A stretch of DNA of 64,000 bases from Akkermansiaceae bacterium UBA7331 (GCA_002471255.1 DKPP01000007.1:62001-126000); one strand, 5' to 3'. Positions 17,871 to 27,927 are shown, counted from the first letter of the stretch. A program made the numbers and translations. The notes: generated from the sequence alone by a model not told the origin.

Positions 17871-17899
17871 TTGACAACCTACCTTAAAAACAATAGAAT
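17871..17899 (+). promoter_or_regulatory. Sigma70-type promoter of the RND efflux operon
   Basis: Consensus TTGACA (17871-17876), 17-bp spacer, TAGAAT (17894-17899). This is the best promoter match I found in the window, and it gives a leader of about 50 nt to the ATG at 17956. Confidence 0.8.
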
Positions 17900-17955
17900 T
17901 GTGCGCTTTCATCTCAGTGTGAACGGCAGCATATCAATAACATTTCATACAGTAT

Positions 17956-19230
17956 ATGAATCATATTCCTTTTACCTTTGCGGCTTCGGTGACTCTAGGC
18001 CTGTTACCATTAACAATGGTATCTTGCGAAAATAAAGACGAGCAGGCGCAATCGCAGCCATTAAGCATGGCACCTAAAGTGGAAGTTACGCACTTAGAGA
18101 TTAAAGATATTCCCATCAAACAAGAATGGATGGGTACTTTACGCGGAACGGAAGATGCTGAAATCAGACCTCAAGTGAGCGGCTACCTTCTTTCTAAAGA
18201 TTATAAAGATGGTGCCTACGTAGAAAAGGGACAAATTTTATTCCAAATCGACAAACGTCCTTTTGAAGCAACATTGGCTCAAGCCAAGGGTAAGCTTGCT
18301 CAATTGGAAGCTACATTGCAAAAATACAAGTTAGACGTAGATCGTTACACTCCTCTTGTAGCCACTGCAGCTGTCAGCCGTAAGCAATTAGACGATGCTA
18401 AACAAGCCGTATTAGAGACGGAAGCTTCTATCGAGGCAGCCAAAGCAAGCGTTAAAGAAGCTGAAATTAACTTACAGTTTACCACGATTAAAGCACCTAT
18501 TTCCGGTTTAGCCGGTTTGGCAACCCCATCATTAGGCGACTTATTAACACCTTCTTCACCTTCATTAACCACCATTTCCGATATCAACCCTATTCGCGTT
18601 GATTTCTCCGTTAATGAAAAGGATTTATTAAATGCTCAAGGTAACTCCATCCAAAAAGATGGTGTGCAACCTAATATCAAATTTGATGTTATTCTCCAAA
18701 ATGGCGAAACCTATCCATTTCAAGGAGAACCGGTGGCTATCGACCGAAACGTGAGCAAAACGACCGGCACAATCAATATCGTAGGGCACATCCCTAACCC
18801 TAACTTATTGCTTCGTCCCGGTATGAATGTACGCGTAAGAGCTACAGTTAAGACCATTCAAAAAGCAATTCTTGTACCACAACGAGCAATTTTCTCCGTA
18901 CAAAGTGCTTATTTCATCATCTGGGTTGATGACAAAAATGTGCCACACCTTAACCCAATTGAAAAAGGTGAGCAATATGGCAACATGACCCAGATCTTAA
19001 TCAAACCGATTCAAGGTGTAAACATTACGGACAAAACTCCAATTGTTGTTGTTGGTGTGCAAAATGCTGCCCGTCAAGCAGGTATGAAGGCTCCGGTAAA
19101 TCCAATTCCTTACGTACCAACCATTTCACAACCTACTTTACAGTCTATTGGCGGTGCTAAAGAGTTCAACCAAGCAAGCAAGCCGGCAGGCATGGAAGAA
19201 GGCGAAAAGTCTGACAAAAAAGATCAATAA
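17956..19230 (+). CDS. RND efflux periplasmic adaptor (membrane fusion lipoprotein)
   Basis: Adaptor of a tripartite drug/metabolite efflux pump linking the inner-membrane RND pump to the outer-membrane channel. 424 aa, with a signal ending in a lipobox (TMVSC, Cys at about residue 24), so it is anchored to the inner membrane. The order of parts is typical of MexA/AcrA: half-lipoyl RPQVSGYL, helical hairpin about 105-175 (rich in Ala, Glu and Lys), second half-lipoyl INLQFTTIKAPISGLAG, beta barrel, and a C-terminal extension rich in Lys. First gene of the operon, behind a strong promoter. Confidence 0.95.
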   Translation: MNHIPFTFAASVTLGLLPLTMVSCENKDEQAQSQPLSMAPKVEVTHLEIKDIPIKQEWMGTLRGTEDAEIRPQVSGYLLSKDYKDGAYVEKGQILFQIDKRPFEATLAQAKGKLAQLEATLQKYKLDVDRYTPLVATAAVSRKQLDDAKQAVLETEASIEAAKASVKEAEINLQFTTIKAPISGLAGLATPSLGDLLTPSSPSLTTISDINPIRVDFSVNEKDLLNAQGNSIQKDGVQPNIKFDVILQNGETYPFQGEPVAIDRNVSKTTGTINIVGHIPNPNLLLRPGMNVRVRATVKTIQKAILVPQRAIFSVQSAYFIIWVDDKNVPHLNPIEKGEQYGNMTQILIKPIQGVNITDKTPIVVVGVQNAARQAGMKAPVNPIPYVPTISQPTLQSIGGAKEFNQASKPAGMEEGEKSDKKDQ

Positions 19231-19284
19231 GCAACAAGCGTAAGCTAAATAACAATGTTTTCAACTCGTTGAAATTAATCATAT

Positions 19285-22200
19285 ATGTCAAAATTCTTTA
19301 TTAAGCACCCAACCATAGCCATCGTGATTTCGATCGTGATGGTCTTGATTGGTACGCTGACTTTAATGAAATTGCCGATTGAGCAATATCCAAATATTGT
19401 TCCTCCGACAATTAAGTTACAAGCCACCTACCCTGGCGCTAATGCTGAAACGGTAGCAGCATCCGTTGCTACACCTATCGAGCAACAGCTATCCGGCGTA
19501 ATCGGCATGGACTACATGACCTCGACCAATGCCAACAATGGTATGTGTTCCTTGAGCGTTGTGTTCGAAGTGGGATCTGACCCAAACATGGACCAAACCC
19601 TAGCTTACATGCGATATGGTCAGGCAACGGCACAGCTTCCTGCGGAAGTATCACAAATGGGCATCACCATTACTCAATCATCGGGTAGCCCGATTATGGT
19701 GGTTTCTCTATACTCTCCGGATAATAGCTTAGATTCCATTTTCCTTTCGAACTACGCTTATGTGAGTCTCGTTGACCCAATCAAACGACTTGAAGGTGTA
19801 GGTGACGTGCAGGTATTCGGTGCTGGTCGATATGCAATGCGTATTTGGCTTGATACCAACAAAATGGCTGCTCAGAACATTTCCATTGGTGAAATTAAGC
19901 AAGCTATTCAGTCTCAAAACACCGTAAACCCCGGTGGTCAAATCGGTGCTGAACCGGCTCCTGCAGGTCAAGAAACCACTTATACCATTCTTACCAAAGG
20001 TCGTTTAACGACAGCTGAAGAATTCGGTAATATCATCGTGCGTTCCGAAGGTCAAAAGATCATTTATCTTCGCGACGTTGCCCAAGTGGAACTTGGCTCA
20101 CAAAGTTATGGCATGGACAGTAAATATAACGGTCAGCCAACAGGTGCTATCGCCATTTTTGCTTCTCCGGGATCCAATGCTATCAACACCGTTGATAACA
20201 TTGAAAAATTGATGCTCGATTATTCTCGTAGCTTCCCAAGTGGCATGACTTACAGCGTAACCTTGGATACGACACAAGCGGTACGTGCTTCCATTGAAGA
20301 AATTGTTAAAACCTTACTTGAAGCTTTGGCTCTTGTGGTGATTGTGGTATTCGTGTTCCTTCAAGGTTGGCGCGCCACATTGATTCCGGCCATTGCGGTA
20401 CCGGTATCGATTATTGCAACATTTGCAATCTTCCCATTACTTGGCTTTACTCTTAATACCATCTGTTTGATGGGTATGGTACTCGCCATTGGTTTGGTGG
20501 TGGACGATGCCATTGTGGTGGTAGAAGCCGTCGAAGCTCACATGGAAAAGGGGCTGACTCCTCGACAAGCTGCATTTGCGGCGATGGAAGAAGTATCCGG
20601 TCCTGTTATTGCTATTGCTTTAGTATTGGCAGCGGTGTTCTTACCTTCCCTCCTTTTACCGGGTATTACCGGCACCTTATTCCAACAGTTTGCGGTTACG
20701 ATTGCGATTTCGATGTTGATCTCGGCGTTTAACGCCTTGACCTTATCACCGGCCCTTTCAGCTTTAATGCTTAAGCATAAAAACTTGGAAGGCAAAAATC
20801 CGATTAAGGTATTCTATCGTATTTTCAACAAATCATACGATAAGACAGCTTCCGTTTACACCTCGATCTGTCACTTTTTGACCAGAAAGTTGGTTTTATC
20901 CATCCCTCTTTTGGCTTTAATCACTTATTGTATTTATCCTGTTGCTAAAGACATTCCTAACGGCTTCCTTCCTGACGAAGACCAAGGTTATCTTTTCGCA
21001 GGTGTGATGTTACCTGCAAACACATCCTTGCAAGTAACAAGTGAAGCGGCGCAAAAGATCTCAGCAATTTTGAAGAGCGACCCGAACGTTGATAACGTTG
21101 TAGCCATTAGTGGTTTCAACTTATTCACCGGTGTACAAAGTACCAATAACGGTTTCTTCTTCGTTTGTTTGAAAAACTGGTCCGAACGACCAAATCCGGA
21201 TCAAAGCGCTCAAGCTCTTTGCCAAAAGTTCAATTACATTTTAGCGACCCAATTCTCTGAATCGGCTTTCGTAGCTCTACCACCAGCTATCGCAGGTGTA
21301 GGTACGTCTAACGATATCACCTTGATGGTGGAAGACCGTGCAGGTAATGGACCTAAATACTTAAATGAGCAACTTAAGAGCTTTGAAGCCTTAGCTCGTG
21401 GCGATAAAGAAAACGGTGTACCACCTTCACCGGAAATCGGTGTGATCCGTAACATGATGTCTCTTGAGATCCCTCTCCCTCAAGTGACTCTTGATGAACA
21501 AAAATGCGCCACATTAGGTGTGGACATTAAAGAGGCTAACACCCTCCTACAAGCCTACATGGGCTCCTTGTTCATCAACTACATCACCCTTTACGGTCAG
21601 CAATGGCAAGTATATATCCAGGCTCAAGGTGAAAACCGTACTAGTCTTGATACCTTAAAGAATTACTTCGTTAACAATAAGCAAGGCGAGTCCGTTCCTA
21701 TGTCCACCTTGGTTACCATTACGGAAACTTTTGGTCCTGACTTCGTATTACGTCAAAACTTATATAACGCAGGTAAGTTAAGCGTCACTCCGGGTGAAGG
21801 CTATTCCAGTGAACAAGCAATGGAAGCAATTGACCGCATCTTTAAAAACTACATGCCTACGGACATGGGTTATAGCTATGCGGACATGAGTTACCAAGAA
21901 CAGAAAGCAGCCGAAGGCACAAACATTATGCAAATCTTTATGCTTTCCTCATTATTTGTGTTCTTGATTCTTGCTGCTCTTTATGAACGTTGGACTCTTC
22001 CAATCAGTATTTTCTTAACCATCCCAATTGCCGCATTAGGTGCGTTCCTCGCATTGCACTACTTCAAATACGATTTGAACTTATATGCTCAGATCGGTTT
22101 GATCATGCTCATTGGTTTGGCTGCGAAAAATGCTATTTTGATTGTTGAGTTCGCCGTTATTGAAATGGAACGTGGCAAGGCCCTCATGGAAGCTACGCTT

Positions 22201-22518
22201 TCCGCAGCACGTATTCGTTTACGCCCAATTTTGATGACCTCATTCGCGTTTATCTTAGGTTGTGTACCTTTGGCAATCGCAGGTGGCTCCGGCGCAAATG
22301 CACGTAACATCATCGGTATCGTTGTGATTGCCGGTATGTTAATGGCTACGGTTATTGGTGTATTCCTTATTCCTTGTAGTTTCTACTTCATTATGAAACT
22401 CTTCCGCGTAAAAATCCATGCTAAGGGACAAGAAACGGAAGATCCTGATGAAGTCATCGCAATGAATTATTTGCGTTCCGGTGAACATTTATCCGATTCG
22501 GAAACTCCAAAGCATTAA
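19285..22518 (+). CDS. RND family efflux pump, AcrB/MexB type (HAE1)
   Basis: Proton-driven inner-membrane pump of the tripartite system, 1077 aa and full length. Visible marks: N-terminal FFIKHPTIAIVIS helix; IEQYPNIVPPTIKL; TM4 GLVVDDAIVVVEAVE with the two proton-relay Asp; TM10 relay Lys in GLAAKNAILIVEF; and the long periplasmic porter loops after TM1 and TM7. Homologous to AcrB, so drug, bile acid or metabolite export is likely; substrates are unknown. Follows the adaptor by 54 bp and precedes the outer-membrane channel by 27 bp. Confidence 0.97.
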   Translation: MSKFFIKHPTIAIVISIVMVLIGTLTLMKLPIEQYPNIVPPTIKLQATYPGANAETVAASVATPIEQQLSGVIGMDYMTSTNANNGMCSLSVVFEVGSDPNMDQTLAYMRYGQATAQLPAEVSQMGITITQSSGSPIMVVSLYSPDNSLDSIFLSNYAYVSLVDPIKRLEGVGDVQVFGAGRYAMRIWLDTNKMAAQNISIGEIKQAIQSQNTVNPGGQIGAEPAPAGQETTYTILTKGRLTTAEEFGNIIVRSEGQKIIYLRDVAQVELGSQSYGMDSKYNGQPTGAIAIFASPGSNAINTVDNIEKLMLDYSRSFPSGMTYSVTLDTTQAVRASIEEIVKTLLEALALVVIVVFVFLQGWRATLIPAIAVPVSIIATFAIFPLLGFTLNTICLMGMVLAIGLVVDDAIVVVEAVEAHMEKGLTPRQAAFAAMEEVSGPVIAIALVLAAVFLPSLLLPGITGTLFQQFAVTIAISMLISAFNALTLSPALSALMLKHKNLEGKNPIKVFYRIFNKSYDKTASVYTSICHFLTRKLVLSIPLLALITYCIYPVAKDIPNGFLPDEDQGYLFAGVMLPANTSLQVTSEAAQKISAILKSDPNVDNVVAISGFNLFTGVQSTNNGFFFVCLKNWSERPNPDQSAQALCQKFNYILATQFSESAFVALPPAIAGVGTSNDITLMVEDRAGNGPKYLNEQLKSFEALARGDKENGVPPSPEIGVIRNMMSLEIPLPQVTLDEQKCATLGVDIKEANTLLQAYMGSLFINYITLYGQQWQVYIQAQGENRTSLDTLKNYFVNNKQGESVPMSTLVTITETFGPDFVLRQNLYNAGKLSVTPGEGYSSEQAMEAIDRIFKNYMPTDMGYSYADMSYQEQKAAEGTNIMQIFMLSSLFVFLILAALYERWTLPISIFLTIPIAALGAFLALHYFKYDLNLYAQIGLIMLIGLAAKNAILIVEFAVIEMERGKALMEATLSAARIRLRPILMTSFAFILGCVPLAIAGGSGANARNIIGIVVIAGMLMATVIGVFLIPCSFYFIMKLFRVKIHAKGQETEDPDEVIAMNYLRSGEHLSDSETPKH

Positions 22519-22545
22519 CCCCTCACTCTTTATATCAATATAATC

Positions 22546-23988
22546 ATGGCTAAACATACAAAGACCATTACACGCTTTGCCGTTATAAGCGTTGCCATGT
22601 CCTTAAGCTCCTGTATGCTCGGACCGGATTTCAAATCAGTTGATATGCCTATGCCCTCGGCCTTCCGAGGAGCATCGGCTACGACGGAATCCTTGGCTGA
22701 CCTTCCTTGGTGGAAGGTATTTAAAAACCGAGATTTACAAAATCTCTTAACCGAAACTTATAATAATAACCGTAACTTATTAGCAACGATTGCTCGTGTG
22801 GAACAAGCTCGCCATCAGATCACTATTGATCAGGCGCCTATGTTCCCATGGATCAACTTTGGCGGTAATGCAAGCAAGGGTAAAAATTATAATAGCGGTA
22901 ATATGTACCCAAGTGGTAACACCACAAATTCACCAGCCGGCGGTCAAGCAACCGTTTCTTGGGAATTGGATATTTGGGGTAAAACTCGTCGCATGACTGA
23001 GTCTGCTCGTGCCGAATATTTTGCATCTGAAGAAGGTCAAAGAAACTTGATGCTTTCCTTGCTCAAGCAAGTAGCTGATTCTTATCTGCAATTGCTTGAA
23101 CTTGACGAACAGGTTCAGATCACTAAGGCTTCCATTGCATCTTATTCCGAATCCTTACGCTTATTCAATGAACAGTTATTAGGCGGTGTAGGTGATAAAT
23201 TACAGATCGCATCAGCAGAAGCTGCTTTAGCCGCATCTCAAGCTCAATTACCTGCACTTGAATCACAAATAGCAAGCCTTGAGAACTCCATCTCCGTGCT
23301 TGCCGGTCGTGCTCCGGGTCCAGTCAAGAGATCCGGTTCACTCCGTGAAATCGCCTTTAGCGTAAAAGTGCCAACAGGTTTACCAGCTTATATCTTATGC
23401 CGCAGACCGGACATTCGTCAAAGCGAACAAAAACTTCGCTCTGCTAATGCTCAAATCGGCGTTGCTATTGCCAACTACTTCCCAAGCATTAGCTTGACCG
23501 GAGCCGGTGGCGGTGTAAGTGCTGATTTATCGAAGCTAAGCAACAATAGCTTCAAGAGCGGTTGGGGCGTTACAGGTAACTTAACCGGACCAATCTTCCA
23601 AGCAGGTAAATTGGTAGCAACCGAGCGCGCAGCCCGTGAAGCTTTCAATGCAGCGAAAAATGATTACGAACAAACCGTTCTTAGTGCATTGTCCGAAGTT
23701 TCCACTACATTGATTCAACGTGATAAATTACGTAGTATCACATCTAGCCAAGAGCGCGCCGTACAAGCCTATCAAACAGCTGTAAACTTATCTTTAGAGA
23801 AATACAAAGAAGGTTTATCTACCTACATTGATGTCTTGTATGCACAGCAAAACTTGTTCCCGGCTCAAAACAAACTTGCCACATATTATTATCAACAAGC
23901 TAGCACTTTGGTAGTCTTGTACACAGCTCTCGGCGGTGGATGGAATATGAGTGCCAAGCAAATGAGCGCAGGTCCTCCAAACAATTAA
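22546..23988 (+). CDS. Outer-membrane efflux channel lipoprotein (OprM/NodT family)
   Basis: TolC-like exit duct of the same pump, 480 aa. A signal with lipobox (SLSSC) is followed by MLGPDFKSVDMP, typical of NodT/OprM proteins. Two homologous OEP repeats (about 60-260 and 270-460) carry the helix signatures LPWWKVFKNRDLQNLL and RRPDIRQSEQKLRSANAQIG. The family ending with YIDVLYAQQNLFPAQNKLA is also present. Last gene of the operon, with a terminator about 25 bp later. Confidence 0.95.
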   Translation: MAKHTKTITRFAVISVAMSLSSCMLGPDFKSVDMPMPSAFRGASATTESLADLPWWKVFKNRDLQNLLTETYNNNRNLLATIARVEQARHQITIDQAPMFPWINFGGNASKGKNYNSGNMYPSGNTTNSPAGGQATVSWELDIWGKTRRMTESARAEYFASEEGQRNLMLSLLKQVADSYLQLLELDEQVQITKASIASYSESLRLFNEQLLGGVGDKLQIASAEAALAASQAQLPALESQIASLENSISVLAGRAPGPVKRSGSLREIAFSVKVPTGLPAYILCRRPDIRQSEQKLRSANAQIGVAIANYFPSISLTGAGGGVSADLSKLSNNSFKSGWGVTGNLTGPIFQAGKLVATERAAREAFNAAKNDYEQTVLSALSEVSTTLIQRDKLRSITSSQERAVQAYQTAVNLSLEKYKEGLSTYIDVLYAQQNLFPAQNKLATYYYQQASTLVVLYTALGGGWNMSAKQMSAGPPNN

Positions 23989-24012
23989 GCAAACACATTT
24001 AGTATCATTTCC

Positions 24013-24049
24013 AATCTCCGGACAATTCATATTGTACGGAGATTTTTTA
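24013..24049 (+). terminator. Terminator of the RND operon
   Basis: Stem AATCTCCG/CGGAGATT continued by ACAAT/ATTGT around loop TCAT, with one G-A mismatch, then TTTTTTAT. Confidence 0.85.
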
Positions 24050-24087
24050 TTGAAACATAAAGACATTAGGATGCGTAGTTATTTAAT

Positions 24088-26184
24088 ATGCGCACCAGCC
24101 CTCTATTATTGGCATTTTTAGCCTCATCTCTCTTTGTTGAAGCCAGAACGATCACATCTCTAAACAATCATCCATGGGTTTTTGAATTTAATGGAGAAAA
24201 ACAACAAGTATTTCTCCCCCATACATGGAATGCACAGGATGGTGCGGACGGACCAAAAAACTTATCTAAACCCACGGCCCTATCCGTGCAAGGTAACGAT
24301 TACGCACGAGGGATGGCAACATATCAAACTAAACTAGCCTTGGAGCCGCAAGCAGGAAAGCGATACTTTATCAAACTAGATGGGGCATCAGTCATTAGTG
24401 AAGTAATCATTAACGGCAATACGGTGGGAAAACATGAAGGAGCTTTTACTGCGAGTTGTTACGAGATCACTCCCTTTTTAAAAGACAAGAACAACGAGCT
24501 CACCATACGCGTAGATAATACTCAAACCAACTATATCGCCCCACAAGCTGGTGATTTCACTACCTTTGGGGGATTATATCGACCAGTTAATCTCATCACG
24601 ACTGATGCATTATGCATCAATCCGACCTATTTTGCATCGCCGGGTGTGTTTATTACCCCCACATTAGATCAAAATAATCAAGGGAAAGTCAAAGTCGACG
24701 TCCATTTATCAAATTCAAAGCCAAGCACAGGTAACGCAGAAATAACATTTACGATTAAGGACCCATCAGGAGAAGCCATAACTCATAAAACAGTAACAAT
24801 CCCCAATAATGAAGAAAAAATCGTCAAGCAAATCGAATTGAGCGTACCCAAACCGAAATTGTGGTCGGCTCACAAGAATGCGGCTGTTTACACATTAGAA
24901 ACATGTGTTAAGGATTCCGATGGAAGCGAAGACACGGTAATAGAGCCCTTCGGATTTCGTTCTGTAGCATTTTCACCACAAAATGGTTTTTCATTAAATG
25001 GTAAACCTATGCAAATACGCGGTGTTAACCGCCACCAAGATAAAAAGAACCAAGGATGGGCACTTACCCCACAAGATGAAGAGCTAGACATCCAATATAT
25101 AACCCAAATGGGTGCTAATGGATTAAGAACCGCCCATTATCCGCAATCCGAAAACATCTATAATTTATGTGATAAAAATGGAATTTTGGTTTGGTCGGAA
25201 ATCCCTTGCATCGAAAAAGTAAGACCTACAGTAGAATTTCGCGACAATACCAAACTGCAAGCTAAGGAAATGATTTTACAGAACTATAATCATCCAAGCA
25301 TTATCTTATGGGGCGTATTCAACGAAATTTATCACCAATGTAGCGCAGAAGAAGCTGCCGTGAAAATGGAAAAAGAGCTAAAGGAATATAATGATTACAT
25401 GAAAAAGCTCGATCCTACTCGCCATACCGTTTGTGCCACAAATATGCAAGGGCGTTCAGAGTTAAACGAAATAACGGATGTCTTATGCGCTAATGGTTAT
25501 CCGGGATGGTACGGAGGCGGTCCAAAAGGAATGAAAAACTTTATTGAAGGATATAACAAACAATACCCCAACAAAGCATTCGGTATCAGCGAATACGGAC
25601 ACGGAGCCAGTATTTATCAACACGAATCTCCCGTAAAACAGCCAAAACCGACACATTATTGGCACCCCGAAGAATGGCAAGCATACGCTCATGAAGAAAA
25701 CTATCGTGCGATAAAGGCCCAACCAAAGGCTTGTTGGGGTACATTTATTTGGAATATGTTTGATTTTGCTACCGACGCGAGAAATGAAGGCGATCACCCC
25801 GGCATCAATGATAAAGGACTAGTAACATACGATCGCACCACTCCAAAAGATGCCTATTATTTCTATAAAGCTAATTGGAATCATGAGCCAATGATTCACA
25901 TCACCTCAAAAAGATTCAAAATACGCAAACACGATCATATAAACATTAAAGCCTATACCAACCTAAGCGTCGTAACACTGATCGTTAACGGTAAAGAAAT
26001 CCAAACAAAGCAACCTGATAGCGAAAAAGTCGTAGAATGGCAAAACATCCCATTAGAAAAAGGCACAAATGTCATCAAAGTACACGGTAAAGATAAACAT
26101 ACCCACATATCCGATACCGCAACTTGGATATTAGCCAATGATACCATACCAACAGATCAAACAGATAAATTTGACAATCGATAA
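24088..26184 (+). CDS. Secreted glycoside hydrolase family 2 (beta-galactosidase-like)
   Basis: A 698-aa exported exo-glycosidase with a signal peptide (cleavage near VEA-RT, residue 19). It shows the GH2 order: jelly-roll sugar-binding domain (about 25-180), Ig-like domain (180-290) and catalytic TIM barrel (290-580). A beta domain (600-690) follows. Acid/base Glu413 lies in WGVFNEIYHQ and nucleophile Glu502 in GISEYGHG; RGVNRHQ and ANGLRTAHYPQSENIY are standard GH2 barrel motifs. Beta-galactosidase activity is likely, but beta-mannosidase or glucuronidase are not excluded. Stands alone, with its own start after the efflux terminator. Confidence 0.9.
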   Translation: MRTSPLLLAFLASSLFVEARTITSLNNHPWVFEFNGEKQQVFLPHTWNAQDGADGPKNLSKPTALSVQGNDYARGMATYQTKLALEPQAGKRYFIKLDGASVISEVIINGNTVGKHEGAFTASCYEITPFLKDKNNELTIRVDNTQTNYIAPQAGDFTTFGGLYRPVNLITTDALCINPTYFASPGVFITPTLDQNNQGKVKVDVHLSNSKPSTGNAEITFTIKDPSGEAITHKTVTIPNNEEKIVKQIELSVPKPKLWSAHKNAAVYTLETCVKDSDGSEDTVIEPFGFRSVAFSPQNGFSLNGKPMQIRGVNRHQDKKNQGWALTPQDEELDIQYITQMGANGLRTAHYPQSENIYNLCDKNGILVWSEIPCIEKVRPTVEFRDNTKLQAKEMILQNYNHPSIILWGVFNEIYHQCSAEEAAVKMEKELKEYNDYMKKLDPTRHTVCATNMQGRSELNEITDVLCANGYPGWYGGGPKGMKNFIEGYNKQYPNKAFGISEYGHGASIYQHESPVKQPKPTHYWHPEEWQAYAHEENYRAIKAQPKACWGTFIWNMFDFATDARNEGDHPGINDKGLVTYDRTTPKDAYYFYKANWNHEPMIHITSKRFKIRKHDHINIKAYTNLSVVTLIVNGKEIQTKQPDSEKVVEWQNIPLEKGTNVIKVHGKDKHTHISDTATWILANDTIPTDQTDKFDNR

Positions 26185-26454
26185 ACGTATAAGCTAGTTG
26201 ATATATCTGCAGATTATGAATTATTATTAAGAATTTGACGAAAATTATATCAATTTTAAAATTTTTAAACAAAGTTTATAAAGGAAAATATGCCTCATAT
26301 CGTCTTTAGATTGATTTTTTAGTCATATTTTTCCTTTATCACACGTGGGCTACAATTGATGCGGCCATATATCTTTGTTTGGTTTAACAAAACCATATGG
26401 AGTGTTTATCAAACTAGGAAATTCTCACTCGCCCTGTGACACTAGCGAAGATGC
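26185..26454. other. Non-coding AT-rich stretch with an inverted repeat
   Basis: No intact gene. An imperfect inverted repeat lies at 26280-26292 and 26324-26337 (AAAGGAAAATATG and its complement with one extra base). A minus-strand reading ending at 26350 (TPYGFVKPNKDIWPHQL) looks like a scrap of lost coding sequence, but this is weak. Confidence 0.4.
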
Positions 26455-26654
26455 TTATTTAAAAACTTCTGTTACATTACCTTGCACATCAGAAACACTA
26501 CCGGCCGCTACTTTAACCCGCATTGACGTAGCCCTAAACCTGCTATCTTATAGTCTAACAGAGTCAAACCTTGAAGCGGCCCGTCCATCTCATAAATAGA
26601 GACATCCACGGCGCAAGTCGCCGTATAAGTTTTCCCTGCCGCAGTCTCAATAAT
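26455..26654 (-). pseudogene. Decayed coding remnant, unknown origin
   Basis: No intact gene. Read on the minus strand, 26654-26508 encodes about 48 protein-like residues without a start (IIETAAGKTYTATCAVDVSI ... YKIAGLGLRQCGLK). The next frame continues at 26523-26455 with MRVKVAAGSVSDVQGNV ... EVFK and a stop. The two readings overlap, so a single frameshift would join them. The same stretch has stops in all frames upstream. The product is not recognised; its beta-rich, Val/Thr-rich look would fit a structural or phage-type protein, but that is a guess. Composition is richer in GC than the flanking spacer. Confidence 0.4.
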
Positions 26655-26730
26655 CTAACCCATCACTTTATTACATAACCCCATTCTTCCACTTACTTAA
26701 AAAATGAAGTTGCGTGATTTCAATTCAAAA

Positions 26731-26755
26731 ACAAAAAAAGGAGCCTCATCTCCTT
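26731..26755 (-). terminator. Probable terminator of the PEP-CTERM gene
   Basis: On the minus strand AAGGAG, loop of six, CTCCTT, followed by a T run. Short stem but well placed 38 bp after the stop. Confidence 0.65.
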
Positions 26756-26792
26756 GCTGAGAAAAGGCGCCCATTACAAACAAATAATAAAA

Positions 26793-27656
26793 TTATTTAC
26801 GGCGGCGACGTAATGCTATACCTCCCAATCCCAATAGACCTAACATCGCTACTGAAGGCTCAGGAATAGGATCCGTCTTCACATAAGTAAGAACTAAATT
26901 TTGTTTAGCTTCATCCAAACCAATATGATATTTCCCTTGATAAGATGATAGATCTGATCCATCTGTTAAATTAGCTAAACTATCATCCCATATTAAGTTA
27001 TTACCTGTTGCAGAATCTGTTATATTATTATCTATATTCCAAGTGTAATTATCCCAACCATTAAACTGATTGCCTGCACTAATAAGAATACGTTTTTCAA
27101 GACTAAATAATCCTGTAGATGAAGCAGTGTTAGCAACTACATCAGCGGTAATACTATAAGATAGTCCACTATTATAATAGATTTGGCTATTGGTTTTAAC
27201 TAGGCCGTTAGATCCCAAATTGAATCTTTGTGGTCCACCGCCAGCATCAAACTTAATATCCCATGTTTGATGATAAGCACCAAAAATATTATAAATACCA
27301 TCTTTAAGATTAGTTGCTACTCCAGAATTAACAAGAGTCGATCCCTCTTCAATATACAAATTTCCACCCCAGCGACCCAATTTTAAGGTGACGAATGAAT
27401 TATTGCGAACAGTAACACTACCGCCATCAGATGTATCTACGAAAGAATGGGATGTATCTGTTATAGACCCTACATTATCAAAAATAATTTCAGGTCCTTG
27501 CCCATTTGCTCTAGAAGGAGCTGAGCCTTTATCCCAATTACTACCTAGTGAGACATCGACATCACCCTCGCCTCCAGTCCATTGCCATGTGCCTGAAGAA
27601 CCCAAGCAGAGCCCAATACCGAAGAAACAAGTTGAAGTTAATAATATTTTTTTCAT
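26793..27656 (-). CDS. PEP-CTERM-sorted secreted beta-repeat protein
   Basis: A 287-aa exported protein of unknown role. N-terminal signal peptide (about residues 1-19); Gly/Asn/Ser/Thr-rich beta body with GSNWDKGSAPSRANG and IIFDNVGSI near the start, typical of autotransporter-like beta-helix repeats. The C-terminal sorting tail is complete: PEP, a hydrophobic helix (SVAMLGLLGLGGIAL) and the basic cluster RRRRK. Such tails are processed by an exosortase-type enzyme, usually linked to exopolysaccharide export (family knowledge); no exosortase gene is in this window. No neighbour shares its strand closely. Confidence 0.88.
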   Translation of the reverse strand: MKKILLTSTCFFGIGLCLGSSGTWQWTGGEGDVDVSLGSNWDKGSAPSRANGQGPEIIFDNVGSITDTSHSFVDTSDGGSVTVRNNSFVTLKLGRWGGNLYIEEGSTLVNSGVATNLKDGIYNIFGAYHQTWDIKFDAGGGPQRFNLGSNGLVKTNSQIYYNSGLSYSITADVVANTASSTGLFSLEKRILISAGNQFNGWDNYTWNIDNNITDSATGNNLIWDDSLANLTDGSDLSSYQGKYHIGLDEAKQNLVLTYVKTDPIPEPSVAMLGLLGLGGIALRRRRK

Positions 27657-27759
27657 AATATGCTAATTTAACGAGTTAATAACACCATGATAATAAAATA
27701 TCACGATATATCTACGTACTATATAAATTAATAATCGTCAATTTAAAACAGCATACCTT
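27657..27759. other. AT-rich spacer upstream of the PEP-CTERM gene
   Basis: AT-rich, likely promoter region for the minus-strand PEP-CTERM gene; no single promoter stands out. Confidence 0.3.
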
Positions 27760-27912
27760 TCATCGGATCCGAAAAAACCCGACGCCTCTTCGGCTGGTTC
27801 TCGCAGCCCTAACGCCACCCATATAACCAAGAGCAATCGCCTCAGCCCTGTTGCGAAAAGCATGCGCTCCATGTGAGTAAGCATCATGTCTTGCTAACAT
27901 TTCTAATTGCAT
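27760..27912 (-). CDS. Possible small basic protein, 50 aa
   Basis: An open frame too short to be called with assurance. ATG 27912 is preceded by an AAAGGA-like ribosome site eight bases away. The product starts MQLEMLARHDAYSHGAHAF and ends with an Arg-rich tail (RAARTSRRG). It lies next to another tiny frame (27928-27993) on the same strand and beside the tmRNA gene; both may be leftovers of an integrated element. No family recognised. Confidence 0.3.
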   Translation of the reverse strand: MQLEMLARHDAYSHGAHAFRNRAEAIALGYMGGVRAARTSRRGVGFFRIR

Positions 27913-27927
27913 CCAAATATCCTTTGT

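Noticed and set aside
26375..26599. 74-codon plus-strand frame after the GH2 gene
   Set aside because: The opposite strand gives a more protein-like, frameshifted reading, so the plus frame is probably a shadow.
26800..26815. Copy of the ssrA 3' end as an attachment site
   Set aside because: The GGCGGCGACG similarity is only the Arg-rich codons of the PEP-CTERM tail.
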